Part shown: positions 19,061 to 31,552 of the stretch, piece after piece
Layout: every line of letters starts with the position of its first letter
Position numbering within the stretch: the first letter of the stretch is position 1
Source of the DNA: Austropuccinia psidii
Lineage: Eukaryota; Basidiomycota; Pucciniomycetes; Pucciniales; Sphaerophragmiaceae
Assembly (NCBI GenBank): GCA_023105745.1
Contig: JALGQZ010000002.1
Location: forward strand, 43,452,997-43,516,996
DNA length: 64,000 nucleotides
Reading direction: 5' to 3'
Notes under the pieces: model-generated
Database searches by the model: none
What the model was told of the DNA's origin: nothing
Seen by the model: only the letters and a program-made list of their open reading frames with translations
Position numbers and translations under genes: made by a program

Positions 19061-21176
19061 CTATCTGCCAAGGTCACAATCGGTAAGTATTCTTTCCATT
19101 TGGATCCATTTTCACCACACATTTTTACGAGTGCATCCTTCAATTGCTTATGGCCTCTTTCAATCATTCCTTGTGCTTCTGGGTAGTAAGGTGTAGTTAT
19201 TCTGATTCTTGATCCTGCTCTTTTGACTGCTTTTTGTAGCTCTTTTCCAAATTCTGCTCCTCCATCTACTGTGACTTCTTTGGGTGCTCCATATCTACAA
19301 ATCCATTCTGAATCAAGCCATTCTGAGACTGATTTTGCCGTTAGCCTAGTTAATGCAACAGTTTCTGGCCATCCTGAAAAGTCATCTCTTGCTACAACTA
19401 AGTATTTCCATCTTCCTGCCTTAATGTGAACCGCATCCATGCTGACTCTTTCAAATAAAGTAGATATGAAAAAAAAACTTTGCTTCTTCTTTTTGTTGCA
19501 AATGACTCCTTTTTTGACATTCTTGACATGATTTTACCCATTTTTTAACTATCTTTTTCATTCCTTCCCACCAATATCTTTTCTTGATTCTCTTGTATGT
19601 TTCATTTTCCCCTCTATGGCCCAGCTCTTCATGCATTTTCTTTAGTATCTGTTTCTGAGCTTTTTTCATTGTATACAACTATTTGTGGATGTTCTTGATT
19701 TCTCCTTTTTAGCTGCCCTCCTTCTAAATAGAAATTCACTGATCTTCTCTTAATTTTCTTGAATTATTCTTTCCCAATACTTTGTGGCTTTTTCAAACTA
19801 TTCAAATATTCCTGCATATGTTTTCCAAATCCTTCCTGTTTTATTGGAATTTCAATATTGTTTGCTTTATTCCTTGATAATTTTCCCACTTTGCTTGTAT
19901 TTACTTCTTTTAGGCCAAGTCCTGGATGTGGTTTAATCCAATCTTCCTCTTCATCAAAATCATCCCTTTCACTTTCTTCTTCATCTTCTCCTTTTGGTCT
20001 TCTTGATAGCCCATTGGGCATAGTAAATGTTTTTCCTGGTTTGTGTACAAGATCAAATGAAAAAAGTTGAATGTATGCCACCCATCTTGTCATGGGTGCA
20101 TTTGGTAAGCAAGGTGTGTTGATCATTTCTATTAAAGCTTTAGCATCTACTTGAAGTTCAAAGTGTTTCCCCCATAATATTGTTTGAAGTTTTTTGAGTA
20201 TTCTTGCTACACCGCAAAGCTCTAATTTTGGCTGAGAGTATTTAGATTCTAGTCTGGAAAATGTTACTTATTCATATAGTACTGGCCTATCCTTTCTGTT
20301 TTCATCCTCTTGCATAAGAGCTGCACCTGCTGCAATATAACTTGAATCTATTGCTAATTTTATTTTTCCCAAATCTTTATCATAATTTAATGTCTTCAAA
20401 GTAATCTCTTCTCCTACTATTTTCCTGAGTTTTATAAATGCTTCTTCACATTTTTCATCCCATTTCCACAATACATCCTCCCTTTTCAATCTTCTCAATG
20501 GTGCTGCAACTTGTGAAAAGTCCTTGATAAACATTCTGACATATGCATATAGTCCTAAGAATCCTCTAACTTCCTTCTTTGTTGTTGGTCTAGGCCAGTT
20601 TTGTATCTTGTTTATCTTCTGTTTTGAAATCTTTCTTCCTCCCAAAGACACAACATGCCCCACAATATCAAGTGCTGGAACACAACATGCAAATTTTGAT
20701 CCTGAAATTGTGAGTCCTGCCTCTTCTATCCTGAATAGTATTCTTTCTAATGTTACTGCATATTCCCAAACAAAACTTCTTATGAGTTGATTCTCCTTCA
20801 ATGTTTTGTGCTGATATGTTGATCTGGGTCCTTTAATTCCTCCATCATCTATAAATATTCCAAGGTGCTCTGGTATTTCCTCCTGAAGTATCCAAGTCAT
20901 TTGTGCTTGATAAACTGCCACAGAGTTTGTTGCTCCTTGAGGTAGTCTTGTAAGCTGAAGTCTTCCAAGTGGTGTTTCAAATGTTGTAAGGGGTCTTGTA
21001 GTAATATCCAATTCTCTTTCATCGTATCCTCCCATAATATCTCCCAATCCATAACATGCTCTTCCTGAAAATGATCCTACAAACTCATCAACATTTGGTG
21101 GCAATCCTGCATCTTTTATTGCTACCTTATTGAGGTCTTGAAGATCATGAACTATTCTAAGTTTCCCATTGGGCTT
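19061..21176 (-). pseudogene. Gypsy-D2 pol, second part (RT, RNase H, integrase), decayed and truncated
   Basis: This continues the RT begun at 30877-31375, resuming exactly at the Gypsy-B target site (KPNGKLRIVHDL). RT has RLPQGATNS and catalytic FIDDGG (about 20850). The connection and RNase H carry LAIDSSYIAAGA and ADGLSRRP-like NGLSRRP. The integrase finger is HEELGH...CQEC (about 19520-19640). The integrase core has MDAVH, VDGGAEFG and EAQGMIERGH. Lesions: TAA at 20268-20270 and again at 19761-19763, a frameshift in an A run near 19670, another in a T9 run near 19480. The core ends at VTLAD where the Gypsy-D1 LTR begins. Family: the basidiomycete Gypsy group whose RT reads IDDGGIKGP rather than YIDD. 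Confidence 0.9.
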
Positions 21177-22616
21177 TGTCAGGATGAAACTATGAAGAAG
21201 GTGTATATAGGCTAAATACAACTTTTTCTATGTTTGTGACATGGTAAAATAGTTTAAAAAAAGAGTTATAAAGTTTAAAAGGTATTTAATTTAAGATAAA
21301 AAGGGCTTTACTATATTGGATATAGTGGTGGTGAGCGCTGTTGAAAGCCCTGGGTGCAGCTTTATCTGTTGGGTTACAATAATAAAAGACTACAATAATT
21401 AAGTCTATAATTATACCTGATTATTAACCAAGAGTAAAACTGTTTTGACAGTTTACTATGTAGGTTATTCAAGAGCAGGATGAGCAGATGATTTGGCTGT
21501 GAAAAGCCCTCCTTTTATCCTGAAATTGGGGTGGAAAGGCTGTTAGACCTTTCCACGTAGAGGAAGTGAAGATTTTTTCACTCTCCACGACAGGCTTGTG
21601 GTTTGCAAACAACCTGTATACTCTGTATTGGGCTCAGATGTGGCTTTGAAACCACATCTGGGCCATTTTCACCAATACAGGGTGAAAATCTTCATCTGGG
21701 GACCTCACAGCCTGATTCTGACGTGTATGACGCATAGAATGCTGTATAGAAACTGTATGGGACCCCAGTATTGACTGACATATGAGGTATTGAAGTAAAA
21801 AAATGCTTCTTTGTCTATTTGACACCTCATATTCATGTTTATGGGATATTATCCCATGGTAAGGCTGTATATGACAGCAGGTGGGATTTTTACCTTAAAA
21901 CAGCCATAACTCTGTCAATTCTTGAGATATCAACCTCAAAATTGGTTCAGTGTATAGCCCTGTATGAGCTCTACACAATGGTACCTCATTTGGTATGGGT
22001 ATCATTAAATATGGCAAAGTTATCCCATGTACAAGGTTTTTGTACATTTGCGTGTTTCTAGGCAAAAAGCTGTATTGAGCTTGTTTGCCCCATAACTTCT
22101 GAAGTAGTTGAGACATGGGGAAGTGGATGGCATCATCAGATAGCCCTGATTGTGCTCTTTCCAAAAAAGACCCCACTTTAGGTATCTCACACTAAAACTG
22201 TAGAAGTTAGATGAGAGGTGAATGTTTTGTTCACCCTTATTTGGCCTGAAATTGACCATAACTCCAGGAATATTGGTGCTAGCTCTGTTTGGCTGGTACC
22301 ATTGGATATCCCTGGCTTAGAGCTTCATTTTGAATACCCATTTGATGGGGTTAAGCCTCTACTTCTAGATTTTAGATGAGAGGTGAAAATTAAGGTTTAT
22401 GCTCAGCACTATCTTTGAGCAGGAATAACTTTGTTATTTCTTGTCCTATGGTGATGGGACTTATATTTTCAGGAAGAGGTGAGTTTCCTCTTTCTTTTGA
22501 TTCCTTTTGAGCTTATTTGGCTCAGATCCATGTTTTGGTGGTATCTTGGCTATACCATTGGTTTATGGTATTTTGGCTGTCATGCTTGTGCTCTGGTTTT
22601 GAGTCACAGGCTGACA
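21177..22616 (-). repeat. Gypsy-B 3' LTR
   Basis: Minus-strand start TGTCAGCCTGTGAC, end CATCCTGACA, with perfect TGTCAG/CTGACA inverted ends. On the element side it is preceded by the polypurine tract at 22617-22628. Short ORFs inside recur in the other LTR but show no protein features. Confidence 0.93.
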
Positions 22617-22628
22617 TACCCTCCCTCT
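22617..22628 (-). other. Polypurine tract of Gypsy-B
   Basis: AGAGGGAGGGTA on the minus strand, directly before the 3' LTR. Gypsy-C has nearly the same string at 42893-42902. Confidence 0.85.
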
Positions 22629-22641
22629 AAAAAAAGGCTCA

Positions 22642-25600
22642 TCATTGATGAGACTGTTCAGTCCTCCTAGAGGCTCTGAATCTCCTTAAATTAAGGTTCC
22701 CATCTGGTATGGCATCTTCTGCCAACCATTTGTCCTTATCAGCTGTCTGGTTCTTGAATCTTACTAAGTACTGTCTTTGATCCTTCCCATTGAGTCTGAT
22801 CTTCCTGGCCCTGATGATCTTACTCATAGGTTCAGGGGAGTCATCCACTTCCACTATCTCTTGTGGTGTGCGGTTCTTCCTCCTTGAGGGGAATTTGTCC
22901 TCCATTGTTTGGAAGTATGGTTTGACCAAACTCACTGGAAAGACTGGATGTTTCCTTGAAAACTCCTCAGTGAGTTTGACTTCTACTGCATTTTTTCCTA
23001 TCAACTTAATGATAGTGAAAGGTCCTACAAGTGAGTCTCTCATTGTTTTAGGTCCTTTGAGATTGTTGAAGTTCAGTGTAGACACTAACACCTGGTCCCC
23101 TTCCTTGAAGTCAGGTTCCATATGTGATTTGTCCCACCTCTGCTTATTGTATTCTTTTGCCTCAGCTATGCATTTGGAAGCTGTGTCACAGGCCCTCTTC
23201 CACATATCATGGAAGTCTTTGGCTGTGGGGTGGATAGTCAGGAGATTTTTCTTCAGGTGATCCACAGGCAACAGGGGGTTCCACCCTTTCTCTACCAGTG
23301 CAGGTGTTTTTCCTGTGGTGGAGTGCTGGCTTGTAATATAAGCCAGTTGGACTGCTGGTAAGAGGGTAGCCCAATCATGGGTGTATCCCTCATGGTCCTT
23401 GTATTCCATGCCATAGGCACAGAATCTTCTGAGGATGTCCTCCATTGTTTGGATCATCCTTTCAGCCAGGCCATCTGTTTGTGGATGGTAAGCTGTGGAA
23501 AAAGCAAGTTTAGTACCAAGCATGTCATATAAGTTAGTCCAAAATTAAGATGTGAATTTTGGGTCCCTATCACTAATGATGATCTTAGGGACTCCACAGG
23601 TAGATATGATGTTATTCCAAAACAACAGAGCAGTATCCATGGCTGTGTCTTCTTTATGGCATGGTAGACACCTCATGCTATTGCTGAACCTATCAACTAT
23701 GATCAAACAGGCATTGTAGTTTTCTTTGCCTCCTGGGACAAGTCCTGTAACCCAGTCCATGTTGATGGTTTCCCATGGGTGCTTGGGTTCTTCTATGTGT
23801 TGAAGTAACCCATACTTCTTCCCATGTTTCCTATTTGCCTTTAGGCATCTTTCACAAGTGTTGATGTATTCACTCAACTCTTGTTCCCACTTGGGCCACC
23901 AAGCTGTGCTTGCTACCCTCTCTCTGGTCCTGTCTTCACTCATGTGTCCCATATAGGGGCAGTCATGGCGTTCTTGTAGGATCAATGAGATGTGGTCTCT
24001 GTCTACCACTGTGAGTGCACTTGTGTGCTTTTCTCTATGGTAGAGCAGGCCATCTATAAGAAAAAACTTATTGTCCTTATAGGCCCTCAACCAGGGTTCT
24101 TCCAGCTGGGTCTCCAGTTCTGGGCTCCTGTACTTTTGTTGAAGGAGTTGGAGTAGTATGCTACACTGTTTGTGTTTGGCATAAGACTTCTGTACTGCTC
24201 TGAAGAATTCATTGTGCAGTTCTGAGGAGCTTATTCCCAGTATGGGAGTTTCTGTTCCTTCTGAATCAGTGTTTCCACTGTCAAGGATACCATTTCCTGG
24301 TGCCCATTCAGAAAATCTGAAGTTCTTCCTCCTATCTATTTCCATGAAATGGATAGGGATTTTGGCTGCAACTTCTGGGTCATAAGCTGGATTTCTCTTG
24401 ACATTGTCTAGTGGCCATCTGCTGAGGCCATCTGCATTGGTATGGCTTTTACCTTCCTTGTATATGATGGTCATGTTCCCTCTATACTCCTGGATGGCTA
24501 TTTGCCATCTCAGCATATGTCTATTTGTTGTCTTCATGCTTAGTAAGGACTTCAAGGCTGTGCAGTCTGTGTAGACTTCAAAGACTGCACCCTCCAAATA
24601 ATAATGGAGTTTTTCTAGAGCCCAGACTAGACATAGACATTCAGTCTGGGTGGCCCCATACCTGGCTTCTGAATCTTTCAGCTTCCTTGAGATGTAGCAA
24701 ATTAATCCTTCTCTTGGTTCACCATCCACAATTTGTCTTTGGTGAAGGGCTGCTCCTAGGCCTTGGCTGCATGCTGCATCTTTATACAACTTGAATGGTA
24801 GTTCAAAGTCAGGTAAGATGAGCACAGGTGCATTAGTGAGTTCATATTTGATCCTCTCATATGAATCCCTTCTTTCCTTTGTGATTTCAAAAACTACATC
24901 TTTTGAAAATAACTTGTATAAACTACTAGTTATGTGGGCAAAATGTTTGATGTGGTTTCTGTAGTAGCTAGCAAACCCAAGGAAAGATTGCATCTCTTTG
25001 ATGTTCTTTGGTACTGGCTTTTGCAATACTGCTGCTACTTTGTTCTGGTCAATTGCCAGACTAAGGCCTGAGACCTTATGTCCTAGAGCTAGTAGCTCTT
25101 GCTGGCCAAAATTACACTTTTTAAGTGAAATTGTCAGATTGATGGGTGTACATTTACTTAGCACTCTGTGTATGTATTGTACATGGTCTTCCCATGTCTC
25201 TGAGTATATAATGATATCATCAATATATACTACCATCCAGCCTTCCATTATTTCTTCTTGAAATATGGTGTCCATCATCCTTTGGAAGTGGGCTGGTGCA
25301 TTTTTAATGCCAAATGGCATCCTGGTGTACTCATATATACCCATATGGCATATTATCCTGAGTAACTTCATGGAGTTTGGTTTAACTCCATTTTGGTGGA
25401 AGCCTTTCATACAATCCATTTTGGTTATGTATTTGGCTTTGGCCAGTTTATCCAAGGCATGGGATATCCTTGGTATAGGGTACCTGTCTGCGTTTGTGTA
25501 GTTATTCAGGGCTCTGAAATCTCCACACAATCTAGACTTGCCATCATGCCAGGTGATTAGGACAGGGGTGGTTATTTCCACTATTTCATTATTTCCAATG

Positions 25601-28496
25601 TTCCTGATGAAATCCATATCCAGGAGTTCATTGATATGTTTCTCAATGAACTCCTGGTTTCCAGGCTTGCTGGATAAGGAGGTCTCCTCAGCATGGGTGG
25701 ATAAGGCCTTTCCACATCCAGATATAGTTCTATATCATGGCCTTTGATCTTGCCTAATGGTTCTTCACCAATGGCAAATGCTGGTCTGTTCTTTCTCAGC
25801 ATCTTCAGTAGACTTAATTTTTGTTTACTGGTGAGGGTAGTGCTAAACTGTCCCTCTCTGAATTCCTCCAGAAGTTCTTCTATTGGATCTTGAGAAGATA
25901 TCTGGTATATGTCAAGTGAAAATTTCTTTTCCTTGTTAGTACCAATGGTGATGTGCCTATTTTTACTGTTGTAAATGTCTATGCCATACATCCTCTGGTA
26001 ATCTGTTCCCAGTAAAAATCCTTGGATGTGGGCATCATTAAGCACTACAAACTCTGGATTGAGTCTGATATTACCCTTCTTATGGGGTATAATTATCTAT
26101 TTGATAATTGTCCCAATGGAAGTCATCTTCCCTGATGCACTTTTAAAGTTCCTTGCCTTAGTGGGCAAGAGCTGTTTTTCCCAGTTTGGGAAGTGGGTAT
26201 CCAGATAGTTTCTGGTCACTATGGAGCAGTGTGCTCCACTATCAATGATCAGTGGATGCTGAGCATTGTCAATACAAACAGTCACTTTTGTGGCTGTTCC
26301 ATGTATATATGCCATTCCTTTGGTTGGTGTAACCAGGAATGTTTGTGCATCTTGTGTGTGTTTGCACAAGTTCTTGTTAGCAGTGTCTTTTGGCATGCCT
26401 GCTTCCAACTGTATGTCCTTGATTTCCAGTGGTGTTTCCTCTTGGTATTCCACTAGAAACTCCTCTCTTTGGTCTTGATCATCCTCAGATGGTTCTCTGA
26501 TGGCATCACCCATAGAGTCTGAATCAGAATCTTCTGTTGGAGGTTCTTCCTCAGGGACTTTCTCTATGGCATAGACTTTCTTCTTTGTGTTTGGACAGTT
26601 GTTGGCATAATGGTCTGTTGAACCACAATTGTGGCAAGAATTTTTCTTCTTAGCTACTTCTTCCACTCTTTCTCTGGGTTTGTCCTTAAACTCTACACTG
26701 AGTGGTTGTTTCTCTTTGAAACTGCTGCTTCTATATAGGGTGAATTTCCCTATATTAGTCCTCTTCCTTATGTCTTGTAAGGTGTTGGCTATGTCATCTA
26801 GAGTGAAATTCTGGTTGCACCTGCATTTTACTGCATGCTCTAGCTCTCCTGGCAGTTGTGTCAGAAGTTTGTGATTCCTCATTTGGATGTTCATCTGAGG
26901 ATCAATGGCTTTAAGTCTTTTAGACTGTCTAAGACACCACTCATATGGATCTTTGTCCACAGAGTATTTGTCATTCTCAAATGACATGGTCTTTTGCCAT
27001 ATCCAAGTTCCATTACTGTACTTTTGGATGATTTGACTCTTCCACCATGGCCAGTTTCTTCTGCCATGGATTTCTTTCATTTCTGTGTACCATATACTTG
27101 CATGACCTTTAAATGCAGTATTCAATCTAGCAGTAATCCAGTAGTCTGGTATGCTTGGTACATCAATGAAGAGTCCATCAATATAATCTATGAGTTCCAT
27201 ATGATCATATTCTCCTGATCCAGAGAATTTGGGCCAGTTTGAGGCCTCAGGAAGCTGTTTCAAGGCTTCCTTCTCTGAATAAGACATGCCATCTCCATCC
27301 TGGTATTGTGATGGAGATCTTGCCTTATTCAACAACATGGCATCTGGTTTGATGTCATCTGGTTGATATGGATTCTCCATAGCTTGGCCTTGTGGTTGGG
27401 GCTTCAAGCTATGATAGGCATTAAACAATTTGTTAATGTCTTGATCCAGACACTCCCTGTCCCTTGTGCTGTGGTGTTGTTCTTCAAAGACTATATTCAG
27501 TCTTTTGTTGGTTTCTTCAGAGGCTTTGCTCAGTTGAGCATATCCTTCTTGAAGATTTTTAACTATTTGTTCCAAGGAGGCTTGAGTTTGTCTCATCCTC
27601 TCTTGGCCAGCTTTGATTTCTGAAAACTGCTTTGCAGATTGTTCAGCATATTGGGACATTTGTAACCACAGCGTATCACTGTTGATGTTACTCTCAGATG
27701 TGACAATGTTATTTTCAGTCTGAGTGGGGGTAATGTTTCTATTACTAGGACTACTGATTCTAGAGTGGTTTACAACTACTTCTGGTTCCTGTGTACTTCT
27801 TTTACCAAATCTAACAGCTTCTGGATCATAGGATCTGACTCTTTCCTCCTCTGGTTGAAGGAGGTTTTGTTCTTGCCCTTGTTCCCTTGTCTTCTCCTGG
27901 AAACCTCCTGGAATTGTGAAGAATGGTGACTCTTGGCCACTGATCTGCTGGTTTCTGAATGGTGTGAAGCCACTGGAGAGCTGATTTGGCCTGCTCCTTG
28001 TGAACCTGAAGGAATCTGAGTAGGCCCTGTCTGGGTTAACTGTTCCTCTATAGCCTGGATAGTGGCTTGATTCTCCCTTATCCTCTGTGCCCTTGCCTCC
28101 AGGAGTCTGTGTTGCCTGGTAGGATTCCAACCTTTGGTGATTTCCATAAGGTCTTTGAAATCTATCTCTCTGAGACAGATCTTCTGGCAACTTGATCCAA
28201 GTTCTGCCCAGTGAGTTGCTAGGTTGAACCTCTTGTTGTCCATGCTCCATTGAAATAAGTCTTTGAGGAGTTGGTGGATCTGAAGAACTTGATCCATATC
28301 CTTCCAGTCCTCTGGTTTGAGGTTTCTGTTGAATTGGAGTGTGAATGGTAAGGTTGATATTATCTCCCTCATTGTTTTGCCATCCACCACTGTGTCCAAG
28401 GTGTCCTCTTCCAGGTCTTCTGGTTCTGGACAATCCTTCTCTGTCCTCTGGCTGGTTCCTTTGGAAGCCAAGATCTCTGAGGTATGCAGGGGACAT
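22642..28496 (-). pseudogene. Gypsy-B long gag-pol ORF, broken by two stops and one frameshift
   Basis: ATG at 28496 (MSPAYLRDLGF), which lies inside the second gag intron. The first 240 codons overlap the spliced gag exon in another frame. Then follow: Gag capsid-like region (WPKFSGSGEYDHMELIDYID, about 26990-27250); zinc knuckle CHNCGSTDHYANNC (about 26600-26640); protease IIDSGAHCSIV (about 26240); RT with [11 protein letters not shown] (about 25225); RNase H ([11 protein letters not shown]); integrase (HDCPYMGH...CERC; D, D, E at NMDWVTG, SDRDPKF, AERMIQ); C-terminal chromodomain ([14 protein letters not shown]). Lesions: TAG at 26097-26099, a 1-nt frameshift near 25660, TAA at 23545-23547. 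Gypsy-C shows the unbroken version. Confidence 0.93.
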
Positions 28497-29393
28497 ATCA
28501 GTTTCTGCAAGCAGTCAACAACTTTATGTTCTTAGGGTATTTACCTTTGACTGTGCCTTGTACAAATTTATTGTCTGCTGACTTGGGCAGTTTGCCTTTG
28601 GAAGTTACAACTGGGTTAATAATTGTAATCTTTCCTGTACAAGTGGTTAAGGTTGGTTTACCTTGTATAGAAGCAGAGTTTCGTGGTTTTCTACTTCTCT
28701 GAGTGGCTATTGGTGTCCACTTCTTGGCTGTAATGAGGCCTTCACTAAGTCTTTTTCCTTTTCCCTTGCTGCCCTCTGGTTCTGAGGGTGTCACTGGTAT
28801 GTTGGCCTGTGACTGGGTTTCAAGTGGTATGAAGTTTTCTTCCACTGAATCAAAGCAGGAAAAAAGAGGGCTTATGTCAGTTAAGACTTCTTAAAAGGCT
28901 GGTTTTTCATGTCTAAGAATGGCCTCTGGGCTTGTATGTTACTACAGATGCCCTTGTATGATGACAATGTAATTGAATTAACAATTCCACGTCAAAAATA
29001 CAGCTTACTGATATATGGTATACTGTTTGTATGCCAATATCTCACAGAATACTTGTAATTAGCAAGTATAATCTGTCAAAAGAATGGTGTATTACAGGGT
29101 AATTGAGTTAACAATGTGCCCAAACACGCCTCAACTGTAGGTTTATCAATATGAGTTGTCTTAATTCACTTAAGAATTAAGGCTGTATTAGTGGCTCAAA
29201 GTGTTTTTATATACAAAACACGCCAAAAATACTAGTCTTGTGGTTATAAGCCACGTGACAGATACTCTATAATATGTGAGTATATCAAAAAAATTTAAAG
29301 AAAAAATATATAAAATATATTTTTAAAGAGAAAATGACGCCTAAAAAAAGTAAAACAGGTGTCAATAAATGATAAAGAAGAGAAAAACTTACT
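27776..29393 (-). CDS. Gypsy-B spliced gag-like ORF (start codon made by splicing)
   Basis: Three exons are proposed: a leader exon ending in A at 29393, exon 1 28844-28545, exon 2 28476-27776. Intron 1 (29392-28845) is GTAAGT...TTCAG and joins A to TGGAAG, creating ATG GAA GAA (MEENFIP) with A at -3 and G at +4. Intron 2 (28544-28477, 68 bp) is GTAAAT...CTCAG and keeps the frame. The product is 333 aa. It has a basic, low-complexity first half, then a helical block with QVLQIHQLLKDLF and WSMDNKRFN, and a lysine-rich end. Gypsy-C has the same exon plan and a clearly similar protein. No Pfam-type domain is recognised. The role is probably Gag-like. Confidence 0.75.
28477..28544 (-). other. Gypsy-B gag intron 2, containing the long-ORF ATG
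   Basis: 68 bp, GTAAAT to CAG. The ATG of the long gag-pol frame (28496-28494) lies inside it, so only unspliced RNA can start that frame there. Confidence 0.7.
28845..29392 (-). other. Gypsy-B leader intron 1 (548 bp)
   Basis: Donor CAA|GTAAGT 44 nt after the LTR end, acceptor GATTCAG|TGGAAG. No gene inside. The short frames in it are not conserved in Gypsy-C. Confidence 0.65.
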
Positions 29394-29418
29394 TGTAAGG
29401 TCCAAAATAAGTTAAAAA

Positions 29419-29434
29419 CACGGCCAGGCCCCCA
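29419..29434 (-). other. Primer-binding site of Gypsy-B
   Basis: TGGGGGCCTGGCCGTG begins 3 nt after the 5' LTR. The same 16 nt follow the Gypsy-C LTR (49979-49994). The tRNA is not identified. Confidence 0.75.
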
Positions 29435-29437
29435 AAA

Positions 29438-30876
29438 TGTCAGGATGAAACTATGAAGAAGGTGTATATAGGCTAAATACAACTTTTTCTATGTTTGTGA
29501 TACGGTAAAATAGTTTAAAAAAAGAGTTATAAAGTTTAAAAGGTATTTAATTTAAGATAAAAAGGGCTTTACTATATTGGATATAGTGGTGGTGAGCGCT
29601 GTTGAAAGCCCTGGGTGCAGCTTTATCTGTTGGGTTACAATAATAAAAGACTACAATAATTAAAACTATAATTACACCTGATTATTAACCAAGAGTAAAA
29701 CTGTTTTGACAGTTTACTATGTAGGTTATTCAAGAGCAGGATGAGGAGATGATTTGGCTGTGAAAAGCCCTCCTTTTATCCTGAAATTGGGGTGGAAAGG
29801 CTGTTAGACCTTTCCACGTAGAGGAAGTGAAGATTTTTTCACTCTCCAGGACAGGCTTGTGGTTTTCAAACAACCTGTATACTCTGTATTGGGCTCAGAT
29901 GTGGCTTTGAAACCACATCTGGGCCATTTTCACCAATACAGGGTGAAAATCTTCATCTGGGGACCTCACAGCCTGATTCTGACGTGTATGACGCATAGAA
30001 TGCTGTATAGAAGCTGTATGGGACCCCAGTATTGACTGACATATGAGGTATTGAAGTAAAAACATGCTTCTTCGTCTATTTGACACCTCATATTCATGTT
30101 TATGGGATATTATCCCATGGTAAGGCTGTATATGACAGCAGGTGGGATTTTTACCTTAAAACAGCCATAACTTTGTCAATTCTTGAGATATCAACCTCAA
30201 AATTGGTTCAATGTATAGCCCTGTATGAGCTCTACACAATGGTACCTCATTTGGTATGGGTATCATTAAATATGGAAAAGTTATCCCATGTACAAGGTTT
30301 TTGTACATTTGCGTGTTTCTAGGCAAAAAGCTGTATTGAGCTTGTTTGCCCCATACCTTCTGCAGTAGTTGAGATATGGGGAAGTGGATGGCATCATCAG
30401 ATAGCCCTGATTGTGCTCTTTCCAAAAAGACCCCACTTTAGGTATCTCACACTAAAACTGTAGAAGTTAGATGAGAGGTGAATGTTTTGTTCACCCTTAT
30501 TTGGCCTGAAATTGACCATAACTCCAGTAATATTGGTGCTAGCTCTGTTTGGCTGGTACCATTGGATAGCCCTGGCTTAGAGCTTCATTTTGAATACCCA
30601 TTTGATGGGGTTAAGCCGCTACTTCTAGATTTTAGATGAGAGGTGAAAATTAAGGTTTATGCTCAGCACTATCTTTGAGCAGGAATAACTTTGTTATTTC
30701 TTGTCCTATGGTGATGTGACTTATATTTTCAGGAAGAAGTGAGTTTCCTCTTTCTTTTGATACCTTTTGAGCTTATTTGGCTCAGATCCATGTTTTGGTG
30801 GTATCTTGGCTATACCATTGGTTTATGGTATTTTGGCTGTCATGCTTGTGCTCTGGTTTTGAGTCACAGGCTGACA
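29438..30876 (-). repeat. Gypsy-B 5' LTR
   Basis: Partner of 21177-22616 with the same ends. An ATAAAAGG string on the minus strand, before GAGGGC, sits at the same place in both copies (about 21511 and 29773) and may be the core promoter. Confidence 0.93.
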
Positions 30877-31375
30877 GGCTTTGCCACACAAAATACTGGG
30901 CTGTTATAGCTTGATGTTGATTGTTAATAGAGTCCTGTACGTATTCTTTCTCTGAGTATCTCAATAAATTGAGGTAAAATTGATTTTGGTATTGGTATTG
31001 GTTTCTTTTGCCATGGTTCATGTGGTATAACTGGTATTTTATAAGGTTTTCCATAAGAATGTTTTAGTACGCCTCTTTCTTCTTCACAGAATGCTATAGC
31101 CTTTTGCCTTAGTAATATAACATTCTTTAATAAATTAATCTCTTTTTCTGATAACCATCCAGATGGTCCAAATTTATCATTAAAATCCTTTCTTCTGTAA
31201 CCTTTGATGTTACAAAAAATGGAGGTGGGATAGGTGATAGGGGTGTTTCATATGGATCTCTTGATAATTTAGGTCTTTCCAAAGATGGATTCAGATCTTG
31301 AGGCATAGCTTCATTGACTGGTCTAACCTTTTTGAGTACTGACTTATATTTTGCGGCATTGGCTTGAGCTTCCAT
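30877..31375 (-). pseudogene. Gypsy-D2 pol, first part (start of RT), decayed
   Basis: ATG near 31375 (MEAQANAAKYK) starts the pol ORF of this family, which is separate from gag-protease. It includes KVRPVNEAMPQDLNP, PHEPWQKKPIPIP and SSYNSPVFCVAK up to the Gypsy-B target site, after which the frame resumes at 21176. Lesions: a 1-nt frameshift near 31180, just before the stretch that reads GWLSEKEINLLKN in the next frame, and a TAA at 30924-30926 (GLY-stop-QSTSS). The upstream neighbour is a 51-bp tandem repeat. Confidence 0.88.
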
Positions 31376-31552
31376 GATTATTAGTTTGGATTAAAGTATA
31401 AATTGATAATATTTTTTTTAGTTGAAATAAAAAACAGGCTTTTCAGTTTTTGCTTTTCTTTTGTTCATAATTGCATTTGAGTTGTAGTTTTAAGTCATGC
31501 AAGGACTTTACCTCTAGGTGGATAAAACCCAGTATATTAGGTATACCAAATC

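Larger units (their letters stand above)
21177..30876 (-). mobile_element. Gypsy-B: complete chromodomain Ty3/Gypsy retrotransposon (9.7 kb)
   Basis: Two LTRs of 1440 and 1439 bp flank a full internal region on the minus strand. The element is bounded by 5-bp target duplications GGCTT (21172-21176 and 30877-30881) and splits the reverse transcriptase gene of Gypsy-D2. I count about 25 differences between the LTRs by eye (roughly 1.7%). The pol frame has two stops and one frameshift, so it is no longer autonomous. Confidence 0.95.

Noticed and set aside
18877..19440. A 187-aa integrase ORF with a novel C-terminal tail
   Set aside because: The tail after VTLAD is the Gypsy-D1 LTR read through. 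Only the part above 19060 is integrase.
21895..22176. Small ORFs in the Gypsy-B LTRs (also 30156-30425)
   Set aside because: Repeated only because the LTR is. No protein features and not shared with the Gypsy-C LTR.
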